A stretch of DNA of 64,000 nucleotides, taken from assembly GCA_041166385.1 (NCBI GenBank), contig JBEEFW010000038.1, positions 1-64,000 of the forward strand, read 5' to 3'. Below, piece by piece: positions 25,546 to 34,113 of the stretch. Source of the DNA: DASUCS01 sp041166385 (GTDB lineage Bacteria > Actinomycetota > Acidimicrobiia > Acidimicrobiales > JACDCH01). The notes under the pieces were generated by a model. The model had not been told where the DNA came from, searched no databases, and saw only the letters and a program-made list of their open reading frames with translations. Both the position numbers and the translations under genes were made by a program. Numbering within the stretch: position 1 is the first letter of the stretch; the number at the start of each line of letters is the position of its first letter.

Positions 25546-28041
25546 ATGGCCGTCCCGGAGAAACCGTCACTCGATGGCCTCGAGGCGAAGTGGCGCGCTC
25601 GTTGGGAGGAGGACGGCACCTTCCGCTTCGATCGCACGAAGACCCGAGACGAGATCTACGCGATCGACACGCCCCCGCCGACCGTCTCGGGCACGCTGCA
25701 CATCGGCCACTGCGCGTCGTACACGCACAAAGACCTCATGGCCCGGTTCTGGCGGATGCGCGGCAAGGAGGTCTTCTACCCGATGGGGTGGGACGACAAC
25801 GGGCTCAACGTCGAGCGCCGCGTGCAGCTGATGCGGGGCGTGCTCTGCGACCCGTCGCTCCCCTTCGACCCGGACTTCACCCCTGCGGATCCCCCGCCGA
25901 AACAGCCGATCCCGGTGTCACGACCGAACTTCATGCAGATCTGCGCCGACGTCGTCGAGATGCTCGAGGAGAAGTACCACGAGCTCTGGTCGACGATGGG
26001 GCTCTCCGTCGATTGGTCGCAGTCGTACACGACCATCGGCACCAAGGCCCGGCGGGTGTCGCAGTACGGGTTCCTCCGGCTCCTCGAACGCGACCTCTCG
26101 TACCGCGCTGAGGGGCCCACGTTGTGGGACGTCGACATGAAGACGGCGGTCGCGCAAGCAGAGCTCGAGGACCGCACGATCCCGGGCGCGTACCACCGGC
26201 TCGTCTTCCGCCGGGCCGACGGCGACCCCTTGTACATCGAGACGACGAGGCCCGAACTGCTCGCAGCGTGCGTCGCCGTCGTCGCCCATCCCGACGACGA
26301 GCGCTACAAGCCGTTGATGGGGTCCGAGGTGACGACGCCACTGTTCAACGTGCGCGTCCCTGTTCTCGCGCATGAGCTCGCCGATCCCGAGAAGGGATCG
26401 GGCATCGCGATGATCTGCACGTTCGGCGACACGACCGACGTGATCTGGTGGCGCGAGCTCGCGTTGCCAGTGCGCACGGTCGTCGAGAAGGACGGCCGCG
26501 TCTCGACGATCCCGCCGTCCGGTCTCGAGTCTCCCGAGGGCCTGGCGGCCTACGGCGAGATCGCCGGGCTCAACATGAAGCAGGCGCAGAAGAAGATCGT
26601 CGAGTTGTTGCAAGCCGTTGGCGGGATCGAGGGCGAGCCCAAGCCGATCGAGCACCCGGTGAAGTTCTGGGAGAACGGCAACCGTCCGCTCGAGATCATC
26701 ACGAACCGTCAATGGTTCATCCGTTGCCCATCGAAGGACGAGATGCTGGCCCGCGGCCGCGAGATGCGGTGGCATCCCGAGTTCATGCGCGTGCGTTACG
26801 AGGACTGGGCGAACGGACTCATCGGCGATTGGAACATCACGCGCCAGCGGTACTTCGGCGTTCCGTTCCCGGTCTGGTATCCGATCGACGACGATGGCAA
26901 CGTCGTGCACGACCAGTTGCTGATCGCGGGGTACGACCGACTTCCGGTCGACCCGTCGACCGACGTGCCCGACGGCTACACCGAAGCGCAGCGCGAGAAG
27001 CCCGGCGGGTTCACGGGCGACCCCGACGTGATGGACACATGGGCCACCTCGTCGCTCACACCACAGATCGCCGGCGGCTGGCCCGACGACCTCGACCTGT
27101 ACGAGCGCGTGTTCCCGTTCGACTTGCGGCCGCAGGCCCACGACATCATCCGGACCTGGCTCTTCTACACCGTCATCCGCTCGCACTATGAGTTCAACTC
27201 GCTGCCGTGGTCAGACGCGCTGATCTCCGGATTCGTCCAAGACCCGGATCGCAAGAAGCTCTCGAAGTCCGCGGGGAACTCGCCCGACGACCCGATGGCG
27301 ATCATCGCCGAGTACAGCGCCGACGCCGTGCGGTACTGGGCCGCCGGCGAACGCCCCGGCATGGACCTCGCGCTCGACCGCAACCAGTTCAAGGTCGGCC
27401 GCCGGCTGGCGACCAAGATCTTGAACGCGTCGCGGTTCGTGCTGAGCTTCGGCGAATCCGACGGCACTCCGTCGCAGCCGCTCGATCTCGCGATGCTCGA
27501 TGAGCTCGCCCGCGTCGTCGCGGATGCGACCACCGCGTTCGAGGACTACGAGTACCCGCGGGCGCTCGAGCGCACCGAATCGTTCTTCTGGGCGTTCTGC
27601 GACGACTACGTCGAGCTCGTGAAGGCCCGCGCGTACAGCGGCGACGAGTCGGCGGTCGCCTCGCTGCGCCTCGGACTGTCGACGCTGCTGCGGTTGTTCG
27701 CACCGTTCCTGCCATTCGTCACCGAAGAGGTGTGGAGTTGGTGGCTGGACGGGTCGGTGCATCGCAGCGCGTGGCCCACGACCGATGAGATCGCGGTCAG
27801 TGGCGGCGATCCGCTCGTGATGTCCGTTGCCGCCGACGTGCTGGGGCAAGTGCGCAAGGCGAAGACGAGCGCGAAGAAGTCGCTCCGCGCCGACGTCGCC
27901 GGTGCCGTCGTGCGCGGCACGCCGGAGCAACTGGCCGCGCTCGACGCGGCGCGGCGCGACGTGCTCGAAGCGGGCCGCATTGCGGAGTTGCGCACCGAGC
28001 CCGGCGACGAGCTAGAGGTGCTCGTCACCCTCGACGACTGA
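25546..28041 (+). CDS. valS: valyl-tRNA synthetase
   Basis: Charges tRNA-Val. The 831-residue class I synthetase has HIGH at residues 52-55, the actinobacterial-type segment YPMGWDDNGLNVERRVQ, an editing (CP1) domain with ETTRPELLAACVAVVAHPDDERY, and KKLSKSAGN near residue 571. The C-terminal anticodon-binding domain is present. The start is set by sequence similarity and by TACATT 7 bases before the ATG; no Shine-Dalgarno is seen. Its last 30 bases overlap the convergent MscS gene. Confidence 0.95.
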   Translation: MAVPEKPSLDGLEAKWRARWEEDGTFRFDRTKTRDEIYAIDTPPPTVSGTLHIGHCASYTHKDLMARFWRMRGKEVFYPMGWDDNGLNVERRVQLMRGVLCDPSLPFDPDFTPADPPPKQPIPVSRPNFMQICADVVEMLEEKYHELWSTMGLSVDWSQSYTTIGTKARRVSQYGFLRLLERDLSYRAEGPTLWDVDMKTAVAQAELEDRTIPGAYHRLVFRRADGDPLYIETTRPELLAACVAVVAHPDDERYKPLMGSEVTTPLFNVRVPVLAHELADPEKGSGIAMICTFGDTTDVIWWRELALPVRTVVEKDGRVSTIPPSGLESPEGLAAYGEIAGLNMKQAQKKIVELLQAVGGIEGEPKPIEHPVKFWENGNRPLEIITNRQWFIRCPSKDEMLARGREMRWHPEFMRVRYEDWANGLIGDWNITRQRYFGVPFPVWYPIDDDGNVVHDQLLIAGYDRLPVDPSTDVPDGYTEAQREKPGGFTGDPDVMDTWATSSLTPQIAGGWPDDLDLYERVFPFDLRPQAHDIIRTWLFYTVIRSHYEFNSLPWSDALISGFVQDPDRKKLSKSAGNSPDDPMAIIAEYSADAVRYWAAGERPGMDLALDRNQFKVGRRLATKILNASRFVLSFGESDGTPSQPLDLAMLDELARVVADATTAFEDYEYPRALERTESFFWAFCDDYVELVKARAYSGDESAVASLRLGLSTLLRLFAPFLPFVTEEVWSWWLDGSVHRSAWPTTDEIAVSGGDPLVMSVAADVLGQVRKAKTSAKKSLRADVAGAVVRGTPEQLAALDAARRDVLEAGRIAELRTEPGDELEVLVTLDD

Positions 28042-29079
28042 CGGAGAGTCTGCGCCGCTGCCACTCGCACTGCCGTCGCCGTCGGCATCGCGGACCCACA
28101 TGGTGCGCTGCGGCGAACTGGTCTGGATGCCTTCCTGGTCGAACCGCTCCTTGAGGCGCGTGCGCAGCTCGCGCATCACCTTGAACTGCTCCGACGGTCG
28201 CGTCTTGATACCCATGCGGATGTCGATGCCGTCCGCACCCATGTTCTCGACGCCCCAGATCTCCGGCTCCTCGAGCAGCTGGGACGCCCACTCCGCGTCG
28301 TGCCACATCGAATCGGCGACGTCTTTGATCACCTCTTCGGCCCGCCGGAGGTCGGTGTCGTACGACACCGACACATCGAGCAAGGCGCGAGCCCACTCCT
28401 GGCTCTTGTTACCGACCCGCGTGATCTGCCCGTTGGGCACGTGCCACACCGTTCCTTCGACGTCGCGTAGCCGGGTCGTGCGCAGCCCGACAGCTTCGAC
28501 GGTCCCCTTGGCTTCGCCGACGTCGATGATGTCTCCGACGCCGTACTGGTCCTCAGCGAGCATGAAGAGCCCGGCGAGGAAGTCCTTCACGAGACTCTGG
28601 GCGCCGAACCCGATGGCCACGCCGGCGATGCCCGCACTCGCGACGAGCGGCCCGAGATTGATGCCGAGCTCGCCAAGGATCGTGACTGCGGCGATCGTGT
28701 ACACGATCGCGGTGCTGAGGCTCCGCAGGACCGAACCGATCGTCCTGGCCCGGGACGCGGAGCGAGCGTTTCCGTCCGTCGGGATGAGCACCGACGGCGC
28801 ATGCTCTCGAAGGGCGTGAAGGCGGCCACGTCCCTCCGCCGCGCCGGAGATCGTGTCGGTGAACCGCCGGATACCGCGGCGAATGATGCGGTTCACGATC
28901 ATCGCGACGATCACGACGATGAGAATCCGCAGCGGCGCGCCGACGACGTAGTCGATCCCGCCCGCCAGTCCTCGGTTCCCGGTGGCGTCGAAGATCCGGC
29001 GGCAGGCCCAACTCGGCGAGGTTCCGCAGGCGTCGACCACGTCCGGCGACGGTGAGACCTGAACGAGGGCGTGGATCAT
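28012..29079 (-). CDS. MscS family mechanosensitive channel
   Basis: A 355-residue small-conductance mechanosensitive channel protecting against hypo-osmotic shock. Three hydrophobic segments are followed by the pore helix, which is Gly/Ala-rich (LVASAGIAGVAIGFGAQSL), and the beta-domain with YGVGDIIDVGEAKGTVEAVG and WHVPNGQI. The C-terminal alpha/beta domain ends in an acidic Ser/Gly/Asp tail. Convergent with and overlapping valS by 30 bases; the ferredoxin gene lies 12 bases upstream. Confidence 0.92.
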   Translation of the reverse strand: MIHALVQVSPSPDVVDACGTSPSWACRRIFDATGNRGLAGGIDYVVGAPLRILIVVIVAMIVNRIIRRGIRRFTDTISGAAEGRGRLHALREHAPSVLIPTDGNARSASRARTIGSVLRSLSTAIVYTIAAVTILGELGINLGPLVASAGIAGVAIGFGAQSLVKDFLAGLFMLAEDQYGVGDIIDVGEAKGTVEAVGLRTTRLRDVEGTVWHVPNGQITRVGNKSQEWARALLDVSVSYDTDLRRAEEVIKDVADSMWHDAEWASQLLEEPEIWGVENMGADGIDIRMGIKTRPSEQFKVMRELRTRLKERFDQEGIQTSSPQRTMWVRDADGDGSASGSGADSPSVVEGDEHL

Positions 29080-29091
29080 GGAGTCGGCCCC

Positions 29092-29346
29092 CTACCCAGA
29101 TCGGCGGGCGGCGAGCACCTCGATGAAGATGCACTCGCCCGGGCAGTCGTCCGCCGCCTGCACGACTGCATGCTCGAGATGGCCGGGAACGGACGCCAGG
29201 CTGGCAGAGCTGCCGGGGTCGTTCAGGACGCGGTCGGCCTCCTTGACATAGGCGATGCCGTCCTCCAAGAGGGTGAAGACATCAGGCGCATGGTCGGTGC
29301 ACAAACCGTCGCCGGTGCACAGGTCCTGGTCGATCCACACCTTCAT
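29092..29346 (-). CDS. ferredoxin with CxxDxxC cluster motif
   Basis: An 84-residue single-cluster ferredoxin, a cytoplasmic one-electron carrier. Candidate ligands are C10, D13, C16 and C68 (followed by Pro), with another cysteine at C72. The CxxDxxC arrangement is known from Pyrococcus-type ferredoxins, where aspartate ligates a [4Fe-4S] cluster; many actinobacterial P450 ferredoxins instead hold [3Fe-4S]. It lies 12 bases upstream of the MscS gene. It is a possible partner of the P450 at 24202, though about 4 kb away. Confidence 0.88.
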   Translation of the reverse strand: MKVWIDQDLCTGDGLCTDHAPDVFTLLEDGIAYVKEADRVLNDPGSSASLASVPGHLEHAVVQAADDCPGECIFIEVLAARRSG

Positions 29347-29392
29347 CTCACGATCTAGACCACCACAGGCTCGGGAGCGGGTCGAATCGAGA

Positions 29393-29428
29393 GGCGGTTA
29401 CCGCCGAGGGCCCTGGGTACGACATAAT
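29393..29428 (+). promoter_or_regulatory. candidate promoter of mannosyltransferase gene
   Basis: CATAAT (29423-29428) is a good -10 match, with the 13-base palindrome GGCGGTtACCGCC at 29393-29405 over the -35 position. A leader of about 40 bases with GGAGG at 29457-29461 follows. This may be an operator-controlled promoter; weak evidence. Confidence 0.35.
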
Positions 29429-29473
29429 TCGCCCGCCCCCTCGCCCGTGCAGTTCCCGGAGGTTGTTTCCACG

Positions 29474-31012
29474 ATGGCTCTCGAGGTCGCGCCAAGCGCG
29501 CCTGCTGGGCAACGGCGCGCGCTCGTGGGGCCGTACGTCTGGGTCGGGCTCATAGGCAGCGTGCTCATCGCGGTGACCGCGCCCCTCTGGCGCCTGTCCG
29601 GGCCGACCTGGCGGGTCAGCATTCCGGGCGTCCCGCACAACGGCGAACGCCCGTTCACCGCGATCGCCTTCGTGATCGGTGTGTCGATGCTCGGCCTCGC
29701 GTGGATGGGCCTCATCTCGCGGATCGAACGTTGCGGGCTGCCCGATCGCGCTCGCTTGCGCGCCGTCCTCGTCTGTGCGGCGTTGTGGTTTGCTCCGCTG
29801 CTCTTGGGGCCGCCGTTGCTCAGTAGCGACCTGTACAGCTATGCCGCCGAAGGCGCGATGGTCACGCAGGGCCTCGATCCGACGGTTGATGGGATGTACA
29901 AGCTGCACTACGGCGATTACGTGGCGCGCACCGATCCGGTTTGGCGTGGAAATTCGTTCGACAAGTCATTCGGCAATCCATACGGGCCGGTGCAGATGGG
30001 AAGCACTGCGGCCATCGTCGACCTCTCGGGCCATGACGTCGACCTGACGTTGTGGGGACTCCGCCTGCTCGCAGTTGGGTCCGTGTTCGCCTCGGTGTGG
30101 GGGATCTGGCAGATCGCGCGGCACCACGGTGTCGACCCACCGACCGCAGTGGCGATTGCCATCGCCAATCCGATCACGGTCCTGCATCTCGTCGGGGGGG
30201 CGCACAACGACGCGTTCCTGATGGCGTTCCTGGTCACCGGATGCGCGCTCGCGCTGCGCGGCCGATGGGCGCTCGGGGTGGTCTTCATCGCGCTGGCCAT
30301 GGGCGTGAAGCTCCCGGCCGCCGCGGCGATCGTGTACCTCGGTTGGGAGCGAGTCGGCGCGACTGCAGCAATCCGAGATCGCTTGCGCAGCGCCGGTCGA
30401 GCGTTGGCGGGCGCTTTCGCGCTCACGCTCGCCTTGTGCGCGCTGATCGGCATCAGTCTCGTCGGCTGGATTGAATCGATGCAGAACAGCGGAAGGACGA
30501 TGGGCACGCTGTCACTCACGACGAGGGTCGGTTACGTCGTCAGCTCCGTGTTCCGCGCCATCGGATTGCCCGCCGAAGATGCAACGTGGACCGGACTGTC
30601 TCGCGTCGCCGGACTCGCGGTCGCAGGCGCGCTGTGTCTCTGGATGCTTGCCCGTGTCGACCGCATCGGTGCCATTCGAGCCGCAGCCCTCGCAATGATG
30701 GCGGTCGTGCTGTTGGGGCCGGTCGTGTGGCCTTGGTATCTGGTTCCCGCGATCGCGCTCCTGGGCGCGGCTGGCGCCGGTCGGTGGCGTCCCGCGCTCA
30801 TCGTGCTGACGATCGCATTCTCGTTCGAGGTGTTTCCGGTCGGTCAGAACTCGAAGCCGGTGCTCGAGGGCAGTCATTTCATCAGCCTCGGCTTCATCCT
30901 CCTGATCGCGGTCTTGACCATCGCCGCGCCGTTCACCGTCGAGTGGTGGCGCTCGCTGGGCGACGACGAGCTGCCGGGCTCCGGCACGCTCGGCTACGCC
31001 CCCGCCGACTGA
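29474..31012 (+). CDS. polyprenol-phosphate-mannose-dependent mannosyltransferase, MptB-like
   Basis: A 512-residue membrane glycosyltransferase with about 12 to 13 helices, a GT-C fold of the MptB type that extends alpha-1,6-mannan chains outside the membrane. The first outside loop has the catalytic-type acid in SSDLYSYAAEG (D119), followed by GNPYGPVQ. Other family features are the AIANPITVLHLVGGAHNDAF segment and WPWYLVPAIALLG near the end. In mycobacteria MptB acts in lipomannan synthesis; here the product is inferred. A copy of repeat family C begins 13 bases after the stop. Confidence 0.85.
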   Translation: MALEVAPSAPAGQRRALVGPYVWVGLIGSVLIAVTAPLWRLSGPTWRVSIPGVPHNGERPFTAIAFVIGVSMLGLAWMGLISRIERCGLPDRARLRAVLVCAALWFAPLLLGPPLLSSDLYSYAAEGAMVTQGLDPTVDGMYKLHYGDYVARTDPVWRGNSFDKSFGNPYGPVQMGSTAAIVDLSGHDVDLTLWGLRLLAVGSVFASVWGIWQIARHHGVDPPTAVAIAIANPITVLHLVGGAHNDAFLMAFLVTGCALALRGRWALGVVFIALAMGVKLPAAAAIVYLGWERVGATAAIRDRLRSAGRALAGAFALTLALCALIGISLVGWIESMQNSGRTMGTLSLTTRVGYVVSSVFRAIGLPAEDATWTGLSRVAGLAVAGALCLWMLARVDRIGAIRAAALAMMAVVLLGPVVWPWYLVPAIALLGAAGAGRWRPALIVLTIAFSFEVFPVGQNSKPVLEGSHFISLGFILLIAVLTIAAPFTVEWWRSLGDDELPGSGTLGYAPAD

Positions 31013-31025
31013 CCCCTTCGCCAAA

Positions 31026-31066
31026 TTGCGCTGCGTGACCCCGCATACGGTGGTCAAGCAGCGCAA
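31026..31066. repeat. palindromic repeat family C, copy 2 (core on minus strand)
   Basis: TTGCGCTG (31026-31033) and CAGCGCAA (31059-31066) flank a 25-base loop. Read on the minus strand, the loop carries TGACCACCGTATGCGGGG with two bases before and five after, as in the other copies. The stem differs from the others (CTG/CAG instead of TCG/CGA), but pairing is preserved. Located between convergent genes. Confidence 0.85.
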
Positions 31067-31076
31067 GAACGAGAGA

Positions 31077-31406
31077 TCAGGGCGTCGTCTTGATGTAGAC
31101 GTCGACGCGGGTGATGCGGTCGTCGACGATCTCGAACACGATCGCCTCGTTCGTACGCCGCCCGGCGACGGTCTCGCAAAGCTCGGCGAACGCCCGACCA
31201 TCGACGTAGGTGACGCGCGCGATCTCCATCGAGTAGCCGGGCAGCGTCGGCATCAGCGCTTCGAGGAAGGTCGCGTACACGTCGCGCCCGCGGTACTCGT
31301 CGTTGTACGGCCCGACGCGCACGACATCGTGATGCAGGCACTCCCGCAATCCGTCCCAGTCGTGAGCGGTCAACGCGTCGAGGTAGCGCTCGACGACGTC
31401 GGTCAT
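31077..31406 (-). CDS. NTF2/SnoaL-like protein
   Basis: A 109-residue cone-fold protein of the SnoaL-like group: N-terminal helix VVERYLDALTAHDWDGLRECL, the typical YRGRDVYATFLEAL segment, then beta strands. Family members are small isomerases, hydratases or binding proteins. It is the last of four genes joined by ATGA overlaps. The active-site residues and substrate are not identifiable. Confidence 0.8.
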   Translation of the reverse strand: MTDVVERYLDALTAHDWDGLRECLHHDVVRVGPYNDEYRGRDVYATFLEALMPTLPGYSMEIARVTYVDGRAFAELCETVAGRRTNEAIVFEIVDDRITRVDVYIKTTP

Positions 31407-32437
31407 CCGTACTGAACGGTCTTGCCGTCGCGCCACTCGCGCAGCACGAGGTACGGCCCCTTGAGCGCGCCGCGGTCCCACTGTCCGAAGCCCATCGTCG
31501 TACCGTCGTGCCCGCTCGACGCCGGGAGCCGCTTCACCCGTTCGAGCCCGTCGCGGATGCCGTCGCGGGTGAGGTGATCGCCGCGCACGATCGCTTCGCC
31601 GAGCATGCGGCCGATGTCGTAGGCGGCCACACCGACCGGTCCAGCCGCCGTGGCCCGGTCTATGTCGCGCAATGCGGCGCGCGTGGCGTTGTCGTCGCTG
31701 ACCGTGTCGACGTAGACCCAGCCGTCCCACGCCTCGCGCCAGTCTCGCTGCGCGTAACCGAACATGAGCGCCGAGTTGGCCACGACCGGGATCTTCCACT
31801 CGAGGGCCTGCACGGCCAATGACACGGTGCGAGCGGCGACGCCGAGGCCGAGATACACGAGCCCGTCCGGCTGCGACGCTTGGAGCCGGGCGACGAGCTC
31901 CGTTGCCTCGGTCGCCAGCGGGTTGATCACCGCGTTGGCGGTGACCTCGATGCCGACTGTCGGGCGAGCGAGCTCGAACCAGTGCGCGTACTGCGACCCG
32001 ACCGGCGAACGATCGTGCACAACCGCCACGCGCTTGATTCCCCGGCTGGCGAGATGCTCCGCAAGGACCGCCGGCTCTTCCTCGAGCGAGCCGACCTGGT
32101 AGTGGAACATGTACTCGCTGCGCGTGATCGCGCCGCCCGTGTAGTTGATGCACGAGAGACCGGCGGCATCCGCGAGATCGCGCACCACGATGCCGTTGTC
32201 GCTGATCGAAGGGCCCACGATCGCGAGCACGCCTTGCTGTTCGAGCGCAGCGAACTTCTGCTCGACGTCGAACGCGGTGCCACTCGGCAAGCCGGCGGCC
32301 AGCTCGCGCACGAACTCGACGGGCCGGTCGAGGTCCACGGTGTCGAGTCCGAGTTGCACCGCCTTGGCGAAGCTGTCACCGCCATCGTGTTGCGGGAAGT
32401 CGTACAGCAGCCCGATACGGATCGGGGCGGCACTCAT
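31403..32437 (-). CDS. periplasmic-binding-protein-like protein without signal peptide
   Basis: A 344-residue protein with the two-lobe fold of Leu/Ile/Val-type substrate-binding proteins (PIRIGLLYDFP, then AIVGPSISDN and VAVVHDRSPVGSQYAHWF). It lacks any signal sequence or lipobox. Its ATG overlaps the DUF35 stop and no in-frame start lies further upstream, so it should stay in the cytoplasm. No permease or ATPase gene is nearby. It may act as an intracellular ligand sensor or carrier for the thiolase/DUF35 pathway; this is inference. Confidence 0.82.
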   Translation of the reverse strand: MSAAPIRIGLLYDFPQHDGGDSFAKAVQLGLDTVDLDRPVEFVRELAAGLPSGTAFDVEQKFAALEQQGVLAIVGPSISDNGIVVRDLADAAGLSCINYTGGAITRSEYMFHYQVGSLEEEPAVLAEHLASRGIKRVAVVHDRSPVGSQYAHWFELARPTVGIEVTANAVINPLATEATELVARLQASQPDGLVYLGLGVAARTVSLAVQALEWKIPVVANSALMFGYAQRDWREAWDGWVYVDTVSDDNATRAALRDIDRATAAGPVGVAAYDIGRMLGEAIVRGDHLTRDGIRDGLERVKRLPASSGHDGTTMGFGQWDRGALKGPYLVLREWRDGKTVQYG

Positions 32438-32859
32438 CGATCGAGCTCGAAGAGTGGGAGCGCGGCGGCATCTGACACCGGCTCGAACGTGACGCGCACG
32501 CGGTCGCCGATCTGGACCGCTTCCGCGGGCGTGCCGATGACGTTGCTCATCATCCGCGGCCCGTCATCCAGATCGATCAGCGCAACCACGAACGGGATCA
32601 TGTGCTTGAACGAGCGGCTCGGGTTCTGGCGGATGATCGTGCGGCTGTAGATCGTTCCTCGACCACTCGACTCGATCCAGTCCAGCATCGCCGAGTGGCA
32701 GTTGGTGCACAGCGACCGGCCGTACAACTGCCGCTGGCCGCACACCGAGCACTCCTGCACCAAGAGCTTGCCCTCGAGCGTGCCCGACCAGAACGGCTCG
32801 GACTCCGCATCGGGGATCGGCGCCACCCGCGGCTTCGCACCCTCCGGCAATTCGGTCAT
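32434..32859 (-). CDS. DUF35 / OB-fold zinc-ribbon protein
   Basis: A 141-residue protein with a rubredoxin-like zinc ribbon (CSVCGQ...CTNC) at about residues 37-54 and an OB-fold acyl-CoA-binding domain. Such proteins partner thiolase-like enzymes, as in the ChsH2-Ltp2 aldolase of steroid side-chain breakdown. Here it lies directly between the thiolase-like gene and the binding-protein gene with ATGA overlaps on both sides, so a complex with the thiolase is likely. Confidence 0.88.
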   Translation of the reverse strand: MTELPEGAKPRVAPIPDAESEPFWSGTLEGKLLVQECSVCGQRQLYGRSLCTNCHSAMLDWIESSGRGTIYSRTIIRQNPSRSFKHMIPFVVALIDLDDGPRMMSNVIGTPAEAVQIGDRVRVTFEPVSDAAALPLFELDR

Positions 32860-34001
32860 GGCGCGTGACTCCCGAGCACGAGCGTCGCTCCGGTCGACAA
32901 CATGCCGCCCGTCCCATGCACGAGCGCAACGTCCGCGTTGGCCACTTGACGGGCGGTGCCTTCCCCGCGCAGCTGGCGGACGGCTTCGACGATGAGGAAC
33001 ATCCCTCGCATGCCGGGATGGCAGGCGGAGAGGCCGCCGCCGTCGGTGTTCGTGGGCAACGGGCCGTCCCATTGCAGGCGACCGCCTTCGACGAACGCGC
33101 CGCCCTCGCCCTTGGCGCAGAAACCGAGATCTTCGAGTGTCAGGAGCACGGTGATCGTGAACGAGTCGTAGAGCTGCAGCACGTCGATGTCGGCCAGCGT
33201 GATGCCGGCGCGCTCGAGCGCGAGCGGTCCGGATTGCGCGGCGGCGGTGAGGTTGATGTCGGGCATCTGGCTGATGTTGAGGTGGTGGGTCAGCGCGTGC
33301 GCCGCTCCGAGGATGTGGGCCGCCGGTTTGCGCAGGTCGCGGGCGCGCTCGTTCGATGTGACGACGCACGCGGCGCCGCCATCGGAGATCACGCAGCAAT
33401 CGAGCATGTGCAGCGGGTCGGCAACGAGCCGGGACGCGAGCACGTCGTCGACGGTGATCGGGTCGCGGTACTGCGCCAGCGGGTTGACCGACGCGTGATC
33501 GCGCATCGTCACCGCGATCTCCGCCAGTTGCTCCGACGTCGTGCCGTAGTCGTGTTGATGACGGGCCGCCGCGAGCGCGTAATTGCCAACGAGCGTGTTG
33601 CCCCACACCGCGTCGGCCGCGGCCGGACCGACAGGCGGCGGGCCGGAGCCGCCCGTGCCGAGCCGCCGTCCCATCTGCGACAGCTGCACGCTGCCGTAGG
33701 TGATCAGCACCACCTCAGCATCGCCGTGGTCGACGGCATGGGCGGCGTGCTCGACGAGCACTTCGAACGACGAACCGCCCGTGTTGGTCTCGTCGAGGTA
33801 CTTCGGCGCGAGACCGAAGTACTCGCACAGCTGCACGGCGTGCATCGGGAAGAATCCGGCGGACGCGTAGCCGTCGATCTCGTCCCACGAGATGCCGGCG
33901 TCGGCCAGGGCACGATCGGCCGCGATCGCGTGGACCCCGAGCTCGGTCAGCTCCGGGTGGTGCGGATAGTCGGTGGTGGCAACGCCGGCGATCACAGCCA
34001 C
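32856..34001 (-). CDS. thiolase-like (SCP-x/Ltp2 type) acyl-CoA enzyme lacking catalytic cysteines
   Basis: A 381-residue thiolase-fold protein. The nucleophile position of classical thiolases reads NTGGSSFEVLVEHAA with no cysteine, and the second catalytic cysteine loop near the C-terminus is HGTGGMLSTG. The histidine loop is kept as SACHPGMRG. This pattern matches the lipid-transfer/Ltp2 branch, whose members cleave beta-hydroxyacyl-CoA by retro-aldol reaction with a DUF35 partner, rather than thiolytic enzymes. Starts with GTG at 34001; TAGTGT lies 9 bases upstream. First gene of a four-gene operon. Confidence 0.86.
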   Translation of the reverse strand: MAVIAGVATTDYPHHPELTELGVHAIAADRALADAGISWDEIDGYASAGFFPMHAVQLCEYFGLAPKYLDETNTGGSSFEVLVEHAAHAVDHGDAEVVLITYGSVQLSQMGRRLGTGGSGPPPVGPAAADAVWGNTLVGNYALAAARHQHDYGTTSEQLAEIAVTMRDHASVNPLAQYRDPITVDDVLASRLVADPLHMLDCCVISDGGAACVVTSNERARDLRKPAAHILGAAHALTHHLNISQMPDINLTAAAQSGPLALERAGITLADIDVLQLYDSFTITVLLTLEDLGFCAKGEGGAFVEGGRLQWDGPLPTNTDGGGLSACHPGMRGMFLIVEAVRQLRGEGTARQVANADVALVHGTGGMLSTGATLVLGSHAP

Positions 34002-34017
34002 GGAGCGGGGACACTAC

Positions 34018-34035
34018 CCTGACACGAGCGTCAGG
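34018..34035. repeat. short hairpin upstream of thiolase-like gene
   Basis: CCTGAC-N6-GTCAGG, a 6-bp stem in the divergent gap beside repeat family B copy 1. It could be an operator or part of the repeat's flank. Nothing further can be said. Confidence 0.4.
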
Positions 34036-34046
34036 TTCCGAGCCCG

Positions 34047-34094
34047 ACTGATGTGCACGGACATGACGCTTCCGTCATGCGGGTGCACATCAGT
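34047..34094. repeat. palindromic repeat family B, copy 1
   Basis: A 48-base element: outer 12-bp stem ACTGATGTGCAC (34047-34058) with its complement at 34083-34094, three-base internal loops on each side, inner 7-bp stem CATGACG/CGTCATG and tetraloop CTTC. Copy 2 at 50464-50511 has the same length and layout with compensated stem changes. Here it sits 12 bases before the ribosome site of the amidohydrolase, so it could affect that leader. Confidence 0.85.
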
Positions 34095-34113
34095 CGCACA
34101 GGGGGTGGAGGAA

